Part shown: in pieces, positions 19,575 to 28,218 of the stretch
How positions within the stretch are numbered: the first letter of the stretch is position 1
Layout: each line of letters starts with the position of its first letter
The notes under the pieces: generated by a model
Told to the model about the DNA's origin: nothing
The model's database searches: none
The model's input: the letters and a program-made list of their open reading frames with translations, nothing else
Program-made: the position numbers and the translations under genes
Virus record (IMG/VR): IMGVR_UViG_3300013005_000001
Location: 1-64,000 of that record
DNA length: 64,000 nucleotides
Source: a virus
Strand: one strand, 5' to 3'

Positions 19575-20270
19575 ATGTCTATACAGTCCATAGAAGCGTT
19601 GGCCACAAATGGTGCGCTATCTTTTGACGTAGCAGAAAAATACCTAACGATATATCTAGGTGAAGCAGATTGGAAAGAAAAAATAGGACAACTGTGGACA
19701 GTGCAGAAAAGAAGATTAGGCGACGAGCAGCAAGCAAAAGACTTCATTAAAAAGTCCGTAGCGTGTGCATGTCTATCCCCCATAATAAATAAGTCAGCAA
19801 TACCAGACGAAAAACACGTATTGCTATTTTGGGTTGGTGGTTGGCCTCAGTTCAATGAAAGAGATTGGTTTGATTTATTTAAGTCTATAGCTAAAAAAGA
19901 TTTAGAAATAGAGAAGAATAGAAAGATTGTGCTACAGTCTGGAATCTTTAATCAGATAGATGTTTCCCCACTGACAAGACAGGCTTTTAATTGGATCTAC
20001 GAGAGAACGGATAAAGAATCATTCTCAACAGATGAAAAAAAACAAGAAGCTTTAGAGAAGGTTAAAAACTTAGTTAAAATATATGGAGGGGCGATAATCT
20101 GCAACGTCTTTACTAATTATCCAATGAACATAGAAAAAGTTTTGAACTGGAGAAGCGGATATTTTATCGAAAAAGAAATATATAAAGTATACTCTTTAGA
20201 GCAAATACTGAAAATAAAAAAAGCAGAACTAAACAAAACTAACCCAAAATACATTACAAGCATTAAATAA
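19575..20270 (+). CDS. Unknown 231-residue protein
   Basis: First gene after the terminator, with an AAAGAGG ribosome site 8 bases before ATG. The protein is mixed helical, charged and likely cytoplasmic (a lone WVGGWPQFNERDW patch stands out in the middle). It sits 15 bases ahead of the ribonucleotide reductase and probably shares its transcript. I recognise no family or catalytic motif. Confidence 0.6.
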   Translation: MSIQSIEALATNGALSFDVAEKYLTIYLGEADWKEKIGQLWTVQKRRLGDEQQAKDFIKKSVACACLSPIINKSAIPDEKHVLLFWVGGWPQFNERDWFDLFKSIAKKDLEIEKNRKIVLQSGIFNQIDVSPLTRQAFNWIYERTDKESFSTDEKKQEALEKVKNLVKIYGGAIICNVFTNYPMNIEKVLNWRSGYFIEKEIYKVYSLEQILKIKKAELNKTNPKYITSIK

Positions 20271-20285
20271 CAGGAGAAGTATATA

Positions 20286-22382
20286 ATGAACGCACCAATC
20301 AATACAGAAGAACCACAAGTGCAGCCATCAATAAAAAATCAGTCTATGTTTATTTTTAAGATAAACGATGATTTCATTGATGGATATAGGAAGAAGAAGC
20401 CACCATTTGGCTATACCGATGCTGCAGGAAATTCTGTTGGTGAGATTACATTTTTACGTACTTACTCTAGATTAAAAGAAGATGGCACAAAAGAAACTTG
20501 GGCCGATGTTTGCGAGCGTGTTATTAATGGTATGTATTCTCTTCAAAAAGAGCACTGCAAAAAGAGTCGCCTTCCATGGAACGATGTAAAAGCTCAGGCA
20601 AGTGCCAAGGAGGCATTTGATCGCCTCTTTAATCTCAAGTGGACTCCACCAGGTCGTGGCCTTTGGATGATGGGAACCCAAACAGTTAATGTACATAAAA
20701 ACTCAGCTGCTCTACAGAACTGTGCATTCGTAAGTACTGGTGAAATGTCTAAGTTTAATCCAGCAAAGCCTTTTACATTCTTAATGGAAGCATCAATGCT
20801 TGGTGTTGGCGTTGGTTTTGATGACAAAGGTGCAGACAAAGACTTTACGATCTACGAACCAAATAAACCCGCTGTCATTGATGTCATTGCGGACGATCGT
20901 GAAAGCTGGGCTAGATCTGTTGGCGATTTAATTAATTCATATCTCAAGCAAGATCAAAGCCCTATAGACTTTGACTACTCTTTGATTAGACCATTGGGTA
21001 GTCCAATCAAAACATTTGGAGGAACAGCTTCTGGTCCAGCTCCGTTAATTAAGTTACACAAAGCAATTAAGAAAATATTTACTGGACGTGCAGGAGATAA
21101 ACTTACACGCAGAGATATAGCAGACATTGGAAACCTAATTGGCGTATGTGTTGTATCTGGCAATGTTAGACGTTCAGCTGAGTTATTAATAGGAAGAATA
21201 GATGATGAAGATTTCCTCAACTTAAAAAACTCAGAAGTTTTTCCAGAGAGAAACTCATATGACGCTGATAGTCCTGGTTGGGGATGGATGTCAAATAACT
21301 CAGTAGAAGTCTCAGTGGGACAAGACTTGTCCGCCATAGTTGACGGCATAGCTAGAAATGGTGAGCCGGGCGTTATTTGGATGGATATGTCCCGTAAGTA
21401 TGGACGTCTTGCTGACCCCGCCAACAATAAGGATCATAGAGTTGCTGGGTTTAACCCTTGTGCCGAGCAATCGCTTGAGTCATACGAATGCTGCACCTTA
21501 GTAGAGACTTACTTGGGTAGACACGATTCTCTCGATGACTACAAGCGTACATTGAAGTTTGCTTATCTTTATGCAAAAACCGTAACTCTTCTTCCAACAC
21601 ACTGGGAAGAGACAAATGCAATCATGCAGCGCAACCGCAGAATAGGAACATCTATGTCCGGTGTTGCTGACTTTGCAGATACGAACGGTATGCCAGTTCT
21701 TCGTGATTGGATGGATCAAGGCTATAAGACTATTCAAAGATATGATAATATTTATTCTGAATGGCTAGGCGTACGTGAGTCAATTAAAATGACAACTGTT
21801 AAACCTTCAGGCACAGTATCTATTCTAGCTGGAGAGTCTCCTGGGGTTCATTGGACACCAGGTGGCAAGTACTTCAATAGAACCATCAGATTCTCCAATG
21901 ATGACCCAATGCTTCCATTGTTTAAAATGGCTAATTATAAAGTTGAGCCAGCAGCAGAATCGCCAGATACAACTAGCGTTGTTTATTTTCCAATTAAATC
22001 TAATTCAGTTCGTTCTGAAAAAGATGTAACAATATTTGAAAAAATAGCACTTGCTGCAGCAGCTCAGAGATACTGGTCAGATAACTCAGTATCTGTTACT
22101 GTATCTTTTAATGCAGAGACAGAAAAGCAACACGTGGGCACCGTTCTCCACATGTATGATGGGCAGTTAAAAACAGTATCATTCCTACCTACGGGCAATG
22201 ATACATACTTGCAGATGCCTTATACTCAAATAACAGAGCAAGAGTATGAACAAGAAGGTCTAATGAAATTATTCCCCATAGACCTAACAGGAGTTTATGC
22301 TGGTATGGCTGCTGATGCAATAGGAGAAGCATATTGTACAACTGACGCTTGTGAAATAAAATTCATCAAGGATAATAGTTGA
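20286..22382 (+). CDS. nrdJ: Class II (adenosylcobalamin-dependent) ribonucleoside triphosphate reductase, monomeric type
   Basis: A 698-residue enzyme converting ribonucleotides to deoxyribonucleotides for phage DNA synthesis. Visible family marks are the NPCAEQ active-site loop (about residues 389-394, thiyl-radical cysteine), partner cysteines in LQNCAF (about 145) and YECCTL (about 404), VKPSGTVS near residue 502, and a C-terminal CTTDAC pair like the redox-shuttle cysteines of Lactobacillus RTPR. Length fits the monomeric B12-dependent type. The phage therefore probably depends on host cobalamin. ThyX and dCMP deaminase follow, forming a dNTP-supply module. Start ATG 20286 has AGGAGAAG upstream. 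Confidence 0.92.
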   Translation: MNAPINTEEPQVQPSIKNQSMFIFKINDDFIDGYRKKKPPFGYTDAAGNSVGEITFLRTYSRLKEDGTKETWADVCERVINGMYSLQKEHCKKSRLPWNDVKAQASAKEAFDRLFNLKWTPPGRGLWMMGTQTVNVHKNSAALQNCAFVSTGEMSKFNPAKPFTFLMEASMLGVGVGFDDKGADKDFTIYEPNKPAVIDVIADDRESWARSVGDLINSYLKQDQSPIDFDYSLIRPLGSPIKTFGGTASGPAPLIKLHKAIKKIFTGRAGDKLTRRDIADIGNLIGVCVVSGNVRRSAELLIGRIDDEDFLNLKNSEVFPERNSYDADSPGWGWMSNNSVEVSVGQDLSAIVDGIARNGEPGVIWMDMSRKYGRLADPANNKDHRVAGFNPCAEQSLESYECCTLVETYLGRHDSLDDYKRTLKFAYLYAKTVTLLPTHWEETNAIMQRNRRIGTSMSGVADFADTNGMPVLRDWMDQGYKTIQRYDNIYSEWLGVRESIKMTTVKPSGTVSILAGESPGVHWTPGGKYFNRTIRFSNDDPMLPLFKMANYKVEPAAESPDTTSVVYFPIKSNSVRSEKDVTIFEKIALAAAAQRYWSDNSVSVTVSFNAETEKQHVGTVLHMYDGQLKTVSFLPTGNDTYLQMPYTQITEQEYEQEGLMKLFPIDLTGVYAGMAADAIGEAYCTTDACEIKFIKDNS

Positions 22383-22392
22383 TAGGATAAAA

Positions 22393-22749
22393 ATGTCTAA
22401 ATATGAAGAAGATGACATTAATAAAATGTTTTCAGAAATTATGTCTTCTAATTCAATAGAAGGTTTAAATGATTCTAAAGACCAAGAAGTAATTGATATT
22501 AAAAATCTTCTCCTAGTTCAAGAGTCTTTAATGGATGCTTTAATATGTATTAACTCAATGATATATAGGCTGTATACTGAAAAAGACTTTACTGTTTCAG
22601 AAGATACCGAAAAATATATGGCAGATCTCTATCAGGCTTCTGAGGATCTGTTCATACATACTTCCAAATCAGATGCTATACTAGATGAAATGGATTTAGA
22701 TCTGTTGAATGAAGACGATGAAGATGAAGAAGAAGAAGGCCAGAATTAA
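22393..22749 (+). CDS. Acidic small protein, unknown
   Basis: A 118-residue very acidic, helical protein with a long Asp/Glu tail (NEDDEDEEEEGQN). It lies between nrdJ and thyX, with its stop directly abutting the thyX start, so it is part of the same operon. No family is recognised; acidic tails of this kind occur in DNA-mimic or binding proteins, but nothing here shows that. Confidence 0.6.
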   Translation: MSKYEEDDINKMFSEIMSSNSIEGLNDSKDQEVIDIKNLLLVQESLMDALICINSMIYRLYTEKDFTVSEDTEKYMADLYQASEDLFIHTSKSDAILDEMDLDLLNEDDEDEEEEGQN

Positions 22750-23451
22750 ATGTCTGTTGAAAATAAGACTATAGAAGTATTAGATAAGGGTTATGTAAGA
22801 CTTGTAGATAGAATGGGTAGTGACCTATCTGTGGTAAATGCTGCTAGAGCATCTTTTGCTAAAGAGTCACATGAGCTGTCAAAAAGCGATGCAAGACTTA
22901 TAGACTTTTTAGCTAGAGAAAATCATATGTCTCCATTTAGACATGCATTTGTCACACTAGAATTTAAAGCTCCCTTGATGGTTGCTCGCCAGCATTGGAA
23001 GTATGTTGTCGGATCAGACCATACTATGGATTCTTGGAACGAATCTTCAAGAAGATATATAACTATGGATCCTGAGTTTTATATTCCAAAAGTTGAAGAA
23101 TGGAGACTGGCTCCAGAAGACAAGAAACAAGGCTCACACGGCCTGGCAGACCCCTTTGTGGGCTCTCTGCTGACAGACGCCCTAGCTAGACACGCAGAGC
23201 AGGGTGAGGCCTTGTACAACATGGCTATGGACAATGGGATAGCGCCAGAGCAAGCTAGACTATTCTTGCCTGCATATTCTATGTATGTAGTATATAGATG
23301 GTCATGCTCTCTACAGTCTGTCATATTGTTCTTGTCCCAAAGACTGGCGGAAGAATCACAGTTTGAAATACAAGAGTACGCTAAGGCTATAAGGGAAATA
23401 GTAGAACCACTATTCCCGATAAGCTTTAAGTCTTTATTGACGGGACATTAA
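22750..23451 (+). CDS. thyX: Flavin-dependent thymidylate synthase
   Basis: A 233-residue protein that methylates dUMP to dTMP with FAD. The ThyX signature appears as ARQHWKY followed by NESSRRY (about residues 77-100), and SPFRHAFVTLEFKAP upstream is typical. The flavin-binding arginine motif is the ARQHWKY variant seen in phage relatives rather than RHR. Later residues (QARLFLPAYSMY, WSCSLQSVILFLSQRL) match the dUMP-binding region. Works with the RNR and deaminase next to it. Confidence 0.9.
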   Translation: MSVENKTIEVLDKGYVRLVDRMGSDLSVVNAARASFAKESHELSKSDARLIDFLARENHMSPFRHAFVTLEFKAPLMVARQHWKYVVGSDHTMDSWNESSRRYITMDPEFYIPKVEEWRLAPEDKKQGSHGLADPFVGSLLTDALARHAEQGEALYNMAMDNGIAPEQARLFLPAYSMYVVYRWSCSLQSVILFLSQRLAEESQFEIQEYAKAIREIVEPLFPISFKSLLTGH

Positions 23452-23457
23452 ACTAAG

Positions 23458-23625
23458 ATGGTATTAAACATAATTGTTTCCCTACTTTTTGCCGTACTGA
23501 TTAATTGGTCAAGTGGCTTACAATTTGCATCTCAAATTGAAAAGAATAATAGAACAAGATTCATAATGCTTGGTGCATCAATTGCATTAGCTTTTATATG
23601 TGGTCTTATATTGTCAATGGTCTGA
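23458..23625 (+). CDS. 55-residue membrane protein
   Basis: A short frame directly after thyX: ATG 23458 to TGA 23625. Two hydrophobic stretches (NIIVSLLFAVLINW and MLGASIALAFICGLILSMV) flank a basic loop (EKNNRTRF), predicting a two-span membrane protein. The 6-base spacing to thyX and the filled gap support it being real. Function unknown. Confidence 0.6.
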   Translation: MVLNIIVSLLFAVLINWSSGLQFASQIEKNNRTRFIMLGASIALAFICGLILSMV

Positions 23626-23654
23626 CTTTATTAATAAGAAAGTTATATAAACAA

Positions 23655-24281
23655 ATGCCAGAACTTAACGCTAACGTTCCAATGATTGAATGTTATGTAA
23701 GAGGAAACTTTTTGAGAGATCAGTTAGATTCTCATGGTAAATATTTTCCTTGCATGATTTTTGGGGTAACAAGCATCCAGGGAAGAAGTCCTCTGTTTCA
23801 CTTCTTAATGGAGGATGGTGGCATTTGGTGGCGCATGCCAATAAATGCTTTCTGCGAAAGACCAGGTGTTCCTGAAGTCGATATTCACGAACTTGTTCTT
23901 TGGAACTCTTTTAGTCCACACATAGCAGTTACCGAATTCCAAGCAATGAGAAACATGAGAATGAAGTATGTAAGTAGGTCTGGTGAGTTTGTTGATACAA
24001 AGTATCTATTCACTCTTGACTGGCATGCTCCTGATGATAACACCATAAACCTTGGGTTCAGCACAAACCCTGGTCAGCACAAATGCGGTCACGTCATGCT
24101 TAGAGACGATGGGAACTATGCAATACAGCCAAATAATAGAGTTAGATTATTCGATCCATCCTTTACAACTAAAGAAGGAAATCTTATTGATAGGTTTGTT
24201 AATACTAGAAAATGGGATGTCGAAGATGCAAATAAGTGGAAAACATCTGACGACAATAGATATCATTATGATATTAAATAA
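23655..24281 (+). CDS. Conserved-looking phage protein of unknown function
   Basis: A 208-residue protein. I prefer ATG 23655 (MPELNANVPMIECYVRGNFL) because the upstream part of the frame overlaps the membrane gene. It is rich in aromatic and charged residues (DGGIWWRMPINAFCERPG, FTLDWHAPDDN) and appears globular and cytoplasmic. It lies in the nucleotide-metabolism operon. I do not recognise its fold. Confidence 0.65.
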   Translation: MPELNANVPMIECYVRGNFLRDQLDSHGKYFPCMIFGVTSIQGRSPLFHFLMEDGGIWWRMPINAFCERPGVPEVDIHELVLWNSFSPHIAVTEFQAMRNMRMKYVSRSGEFVDTKYLFTLDWHAPDDNTINLGFSTNPGQHKCGHVMLRDDGNYAIQPNNRVRLFDPSFTTKEGNLIDRFVNTRKWDVEDANKWKTSDDNRYHYDIK

Positions 24282-24299
24282 TCAATAGGATTACTTGAT

Positions 24300-24767
24300 A
24301 TGTCTTATGGTGCAAAAGATAAAAAGTATATGCAACTGTGTATTGAAACAGCTAAGATTTTTTCTACATGTGCAAAAAAACAATACGCAGCAGTCTTAAT
24401 AGATGACAATAATCATATTGTTAGTGTAGGTTACAATGGTGGGCCAAGCGGTTTTGATCACTGTAAAGACGGTGGGTGTCCTAGACTGAGCGATAATTCA
24501 CAAGCTGGATCGAATTATGATAACTGTATAGCAATTCACGCAGAGCAAAATGCTCTTCTTCATTGCGATTACAGTTCAAGTCCAAAAAAGATGTTTGTCA
24601 ATGGACCCCCATGCTTCACATGTGCTAAAATGATAGCCAACAGTACAGTAAAAGAAGTATACTATCTAGTAAACTCTGAGTATAAAGATTGGGATAACGT
24701 TTATAATTTTCTGCAGAAGTGTGGAGTATCTTTAAATGGAATAGAAAAATGGCAGCTGGAAAATTAA
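24300..24767 (+). CDS. dCMP deaminase-like zinc enzyme
   Basis: A 155-residue cytidine/deoxycytidylate deaminase-family protein. The zinc site is complete: HAE with the catalytic glutamate (about residues 80-82) and PCFTC (about 103-107). The GYNGGPSGFDHC segment is typical of phage dCMP deaminases, which turn dCMP into dUMP. The product feeds ThyX encoded just upstream. The length is normal for the family. Confidence 0.9.
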   Translation: MSYGAKDKKYMQLCIETAKIFSTCAKKQYAAVLIDDNNHIVSVGYNGGPSGFDHCKDGGCPRLSDNSQAGSNYDNCIAIHAEQNALLHCDYSSSPKKMFVNGPPCFTCAKMIANSTVKEVYYLVNSEYKDWDNVYNFLQKCGVSLNGIEKWQLEN

Positions 24768-24985
24768 ATTATATTGTTACATATGAGGGGTTGAGCCAAG
24801 TATTTGGTTGCGCCTCAAAGAAGATTGCACTAGAATCGCCACCACCAGAAGGGTATTCTCTAAAGCATAAAAAAGTGTTGTTCATTACATTTGAGCCGGA
24901 TAAAAATAACCTTTGTGTTTATCCAGTTCCACAAGAAGAGGTAATGGGCGCAGAAATAAAGAGCAAGAAGCAAAGTGATGAGTAA
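24749..24985 (+). CDS. Small unknown protein
   Basis: A 78-residue frame starting at ATG 24749, overlapping the deaminase end by 19 bases and the next gene by 8. The protein (MAAGKLNYIVTYEGLSQVFG start) ends in a Lys-rich tail and contains a KKVLFITFEPDKNN strand-like part. No family is recognised. Overlapping start-stop pairs suggest translational coupling. Confidence 0.55.
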   Translation: MAAGKLNYIVTYEGLSQVFGCASKKIALESPPPEGYSLKHKKVLFITFEPDKNNLCVYPVPQEEVMGAEIKSKKQSDE

Positions 24986-25217
24986 AAAATTAAATACAAA
25001 GAAAAAAGTTAATGTAAAAGTACTTCCAGGGCAAGCAGTATATGTTGCTGACATGGAGAGATTTGATCATATAATTTCCATGTATGATTCTATGGCTAAA
25101 AATTCTGTAGATAAAGAAGAAAAAAGATCTTGGCTGCAGATAGCAGATGAGATTAGATTGCACGTCAGAGAAACATATTTTAGTCCGGAAGAAGATTATG
25201 CAGATGAAAAATGGTAA
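24978..25217 (+). CDS. Small unknown protein
   Basis: A 79-residue protein. ATG 24978 is preferred over the ATG three bases before it because the upstream gene ends GTGATGAG in this overlap. It has a Lys-rich N-terminus, a beta-like NVKVLPGQAVYV part and a C-terminal helix. Nothing identifies its role. Confidence 0.5.
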   Translation: MSKKLNTKKKVNVKVLPGQAVYVADMERFDHIISMYDSMAKNSVDKEEKRSWLQIADEIRLHVRETYFSPEEDYADEKW

Positions 25218-25482
25218 GTATACAAAGACAGTTATAGTTTCTTTTTTGATAGGGGCTTTATTAGCTAACGTATCATTTAGAAAAAAGTCTTTACAAAAAG
25301 ATGAAGTTAATTGGATGCAGTACCTAAATAGACTTCAGGAATTTTGTCTCTATGACCTAGACGGTGCTAAACAAGAATTTGTTTCTTTAATAAATTCTGG
25401 AGCAAACTATGAAGAAGCGTTTAACTTAACGCTTATTTCTAAAGCTCATAGAGAAATGGTATTGGGGGAAACTCATGATTGA
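25198..25482 (+). CDS. Small membrane-anchored protein
   Basis: A 94-residue protein. ATG 25198 is chosen for the GGAAGAAG ribosome site 4-11 bases upstream; a longer upstream frame would lie inside the previous gene. One N-terminal hydrophobic segment (TVIVSFLIGALLANVSF) suggests a membrane anchor or signal, followed by a helical domain. It overlaps the next glycosyltransferase by 8 bases. Function unknown. Confidence 0.55.
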   Translation: MQMKNGKYTKTVIVSFLIGALLANVSFRKKSLQKDEVNWMQYLNRLQEFCLYDLDGAKQEFVSLINSGANYEEAFNLTLISKAHREMVLGETHD

Positions 25483-26290
25483 TTTATGTGTTGTAAATTA
25501 TAATACAAGAAAACTGTTGCAGAGATTTTTGGATACTCTACACTCAGACGTCTATAATCCAAATGGTGCGCTCGTAAAAAACTGGAACCTTTATATCATG
25601 GACAATGATTCTACAGATGACTTTGTTCCTTGGTTAAGAGAGAACGAGGAACGCTATCTAATCGATAGAACTTTCCTAAGAAAGAATATAGGTTATTCCT
25701 CTGCAATTAACTACATGGCTTCTAAGAGTAGCTCAGAGATAGTTGGAGTATTGAATGGTGATGTTTGGATGACCAGCGAAGACTGTTTAAATATAGAAAA
25801 AGCATTTGCCAATAATCCAAACATTCATATACTTGGACCAAAGCAAAGAGACGAGTATGGTTATATAACTCATGCAGGAATAGTTGGAACCAACACGCAG
25901 CCTAAGCATAGAGGCTGGCGAGAGCATGATCCGCAAGACTCTCTCTATAAAGATCAGATTGATTGCGTTACAGTATCGGGATCTGCTTACTTCGTAAGAA
26001 GAGATGTATGGGATGATATGACTAATAATAAAAAGTATCGAGAACTATACCCTGATGCAATAGGAGCTTTCCTGCCAACGCCACACTACTATGAAGAAAC
26101 TTGGTGCTCTTACTTTGCAAGACACCTAGGTTATAACGTAGTATACGATGGGTCGATATCGATTGGCCATAGTTGGCATGCATCAACGCCAAAGCCAGGA
26201 GAAGGAATTAGTCACGCAGACAAGTACTTCCCTATAAGTAGAGAAATTTTTAGAAAAGCATGTGATCACATAGGAATAGAAAGAGATTAA
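25475..26290 (+). CDS. Family 2-like glycosyltransferase
   Basis: A 271-residue GT-A-fold glycosyltransferase. The nucleotide-sugar-binding start (LCVVNYNTRKLLQRFL), MDNDSTDDF (about residues 41-49), an NGDVWM acidic loop near residue 90 as the likely metal site, and later SGSAYFVRRDVWD fit rhamnosyltransferase-type GT2 enzymes. The substrate could be host surface polysaccharide, phage DNA bases or virion protein; the sequence does not say. It is one of several glycosyltransferases in the window. Confidence 0.8.
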   Translation: MIDLCVVNYNTRKLLQRFLDTLHSDVYNPNGALVKNWNLYIMDNDSTDDFVPWLRENEERYLIDRTFLRKNIGYSSAINYMASKSSSEIVGVLNGDVWMTSEDCLNIEKAFANNPNIHILGPKQRDEYGYITHAGIVGTNTQPKHRGWREHDPQDSLYKDQIDCVTVSGSAYFVRRDVWDDMTNNKKYRELYPDAIGAFLPTPHYYEETWCSYFARHLGYNVVYDGSISIGHSWHASTPKPGEGISHADKYFPISREIFRKACDHIGIERD

Positions 26291-26291
26291 A

Positions 26292-26693
26292 ATGACAGAT
26301 AAATTAAACCCTTGGATATATAACGCAGAAGTTAAAAAAATAGTTGATGGAGATACATTTGATATTCTTATTGACCTAGGATTCGATACCTTTAGAAAAG
26401 GTAGGGTAAGACTATACGGAATTAATACTCCAGAGAGTCGCACTACCAATCTGGAAGAAAAGAAAATGGGCTTGGCCGCTAAAGAATTTACAGATCAGTG
26501 GATTACTGCTGCTGGTCATAAGATTAAAATAGAAACAATTATTGATAAGAACGAGAAATATGGAAGAATACTTGCTAGAGTATGGAATGAAGCAGGAGCT
26601 TGTCTAAATACAGACATAGTTTCTGCTGGCTTAGCTAGAGAATACTTTGGTGTAGGCGACAAGACATTCCAGGAATTCAAGAAAGAAAAGTAA
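26292..26693 (+). CDS. Staphylococcal-nuclease-like endonuclease
   Basis: A 133-residue SNase-fold protein. VDGDTFDILIDLG (about residues 16-28), VRLYGINTPES with the arginine-containing turn, and a YGRILARVW segment match the family's calcium and catalytic positions. Such enzymes cut DNA or RNA. There is no signal peptide, so it acts in the cell, perhaps in host DNA breakdown. It ends in TAATG, overlapping the next start by one base. Confidence 0.85.
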   Translation: MTDKLNPWIYNAEVKKIVDGDTFDILIDLGFDTFRKGRVRLYGINTPESRTTNLEEKKMGLAAKEFTDQWITAAGHKIKIETIIDKNEKYGRILARVWNEAGACLNTDIVSAGLAREYFGVGDKTFQEFKKEK

Positions 26694-27097
26694 TGCAAAC
26701 ATTTTTACCATATCCTGATTTTGTGCAATCAGTAAAGGTTTTAGACTACCGTCGGTTGGGCAAACAAAGAGTAGAAACATTCCAGGTCCTTAACATATTG
26801 ATGGAAAGAACCCCCACTAAGGGTTGGCGCAATCATCCAGTTACAAGAATGTGGACTGGATATGAAGAAGCTTTAAAGTTGTATCAAAACTATACTATTC
26901 TTGAATGGATAGATAGAGGTTATAAAAATAATATGAAGTTTGAAGACGTAGATCATTCTTCAATAATATACCCTTCTTGGTTTGGCGAAGATGTATTTCA
27001 TAGATCTCATAGATCTAATCTTCTTAGAAAAGATTATGAATATTACTCTAAATATTTTGACGAGCCATCAAACCTAGAGTACCATTGGCCAGCATGA
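26693..27097 (+). CDS. MSMEG_6728-type pyrimidine-dimer DNA glycosylase family protein
   Basis: A 134-residue protein with the family pattern QTFLPYPDF, DYRRLGKQRVE and a downstream HPVTRMWTGYEEAL. Members are related to T4 endonuclease V-type glycosylases and are common in actinobacteria and their phages; a role in UV-damage repair is inferred. It contains the only CGG codon in the window that must be read in frame as Arg (26753, codon 21, the second R of DYRR): a +1 shift there would stop the protein within eight codons. The ATG overlaps the previous stop. Confidence 0.8.
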   Translation: MQTFLPYPDFVQSVKVLDYRRLGKQRVETFQVLNILMERTPTKGWRNHPVTRMWTGYEEALKLYQNYTILEWIDRGYKNNMKFEDVDHSSIIYPSWFGEDVFHRSHRSNLLRKDYEYYSKYFDEPSNLEYHWPA

Positions 27098-27498
27098 GTA
27101 TTACAGTGTATTTGGCAGGTGCCATGGATTATGTTGGCGATTATGCAAAAGGGTGGAGAAAAGAAGCGACCTTTATGTTGTCTCAGCGTGGGTACAAAGT
27201 GCTGGATCCAACCTCCATACCTGAAGGCAACAACATGTCTCCGGAAGAAATCGTGCAAAAAAATCTTTTCATGCAGAAGAAGTCTGATATACTTTTGGTT
27301 GAGTATATGTTAGAAGATCGTGCGTACATAGGAACTGACTACGAAATGGCCTGGGCTAAAATGCATGATCAGCCAACGATAGTAATGTGTTCTAATCAAA
27401 ATAAAGATCGCCCATACATGAAGTATATGTCAACTAAAATTTTAGAAAACATAGAAGATGCCATAGAATATATAACTATTCATTATCCAATTAATTAG
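27094..27498 (+). CDS. Nucleoside 2-deoxyribosyltransferase-like protein
   Basis: A 134-residue protein starting in an ATGA overlap with the previous gene. VYLAGAMDYVGDYAKGWR, then a DPTSIPEG stretch, KSDILLVEYM and GTDYEMAWA fit the nucleoside 2-deoxyribosyltransferase/YtoQ-like fold (nucleotide-binding start and the catalytic glutamate in YEMAWA). It may salvage or edit deoxynucleosides. The assignment rests on motif pattern only. Confidence 0.72.
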   Translation: MSITVYLAGAMDYVGDYAKGWRKEATFMLSQRGYKVLDPTSIPEGNNMSPEEIVQKNLFMQKKSDILLVEYMLEDRAYIGTDYEMAWAKMHDQPTIVMCSNQNKDRPYMKYMSTKILENIEDAIEYITIHYPIN

Positions 27499-27507
27499 GG
27501 TACAAAT

Positions 27508-28218
27508 ATGAAAAAATATTTAGCTCCTGATTCCGGTGGATGGTCTAAAATTAATGGAGTATGGGTTGAGGATACTGATGATCTTTATATACATGACATA
27601 GATTTTCAAGTTAGAAAAGAAGGTTCTTTTAAAGTCACTGTTGACGGCTTTCCAAGACAAGGTAACAGATACCTTAGAAGAAAGATTCTATTAGCTTTTC
27701 CAGATTCTGCTATGCCATTCCCCTTGTGTCATAAAGAAGTAGCCTTTAAAGAGGCAATCAATAATAATCATTTTGTATTTTCTACTTTTAGAGATCCTCT
27801 TAAGAGTGTTAGTTCTTATATATCTGAATTTATTGTCCACAATAATGTGAACGGAATTTTAAATCCTTTAAAAGATTATATTTATACTGAGGATGATTAT
27901 TATTATATAGAAAAATGTTTTTTATTTTATATTAGAATGACAGATTTTATATATAATAATATTAAAGATATCTTTGTTGTTCCATTTGATTCTATTGTTG
28001 GCGATAAAGATAATTCTTTAACAATATCTATCTCTAAATTTTTACCTCCTACAGAATATGTAGATCCTTACAAAGTAGAGCCTCATTCTAGTCGCGACAT
28101 GAAAATGCAAGAATATCTTATGACCCCTAGGTTTAATGATATAATGAAATTAGCTTATAACTCTTACGATAGAGTTGTAGGATTGTATACTACTAATAAA
28201 GATAGGTTTATCTTATGA
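27508..28218 (+). CDS. Sulfotransferase-like protein
   Basis: A 236-residue protein. GFPRQGNRYLRR (about residues 47-58) resembles the PAPS 5'-phosphate loop and FRDPLKSVSSY (about 95-105) the 3'-phosphate motif of sulfotransferases, where an R-D-P-x-x-x-x-x-S pattern is typical. The middle is unusually Tyr/Asp-rich. Its stop overlaps a gene whose first domain resembles adenylylsulfate kinase, the enzyme that makes PAPS; this supports the call but does not prove it. The acceptor is unknown. Confidence 0.6.
   Translation: MKKYLAPDSGGWSKINGVWVEDTDDLYIHDIDFQVRKEGSFKVTVDGFPRQGNRYLRRKILLAFPDSAMPFPLCHKEVAFKEAINNNHFVFSTFRDPLKSVSSYISEFIVHNNVNGILNPLKDYIYTEDDYYYIEKCFLFYIRMTDFIYNNIKDIFVVPFDSIVGDKDNSLTISISKFLPPTEYVDPYKVEPHSSRDMKMQEYLMTPRFNDIMKLAYNSYDRVVGLYTTNKDRFIL

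Noticed and set aside
20594-21427. Reverse-strand frames within nrdJ
   Set aside because: They are shadows of a clearly identified, well-conserved enzyme.
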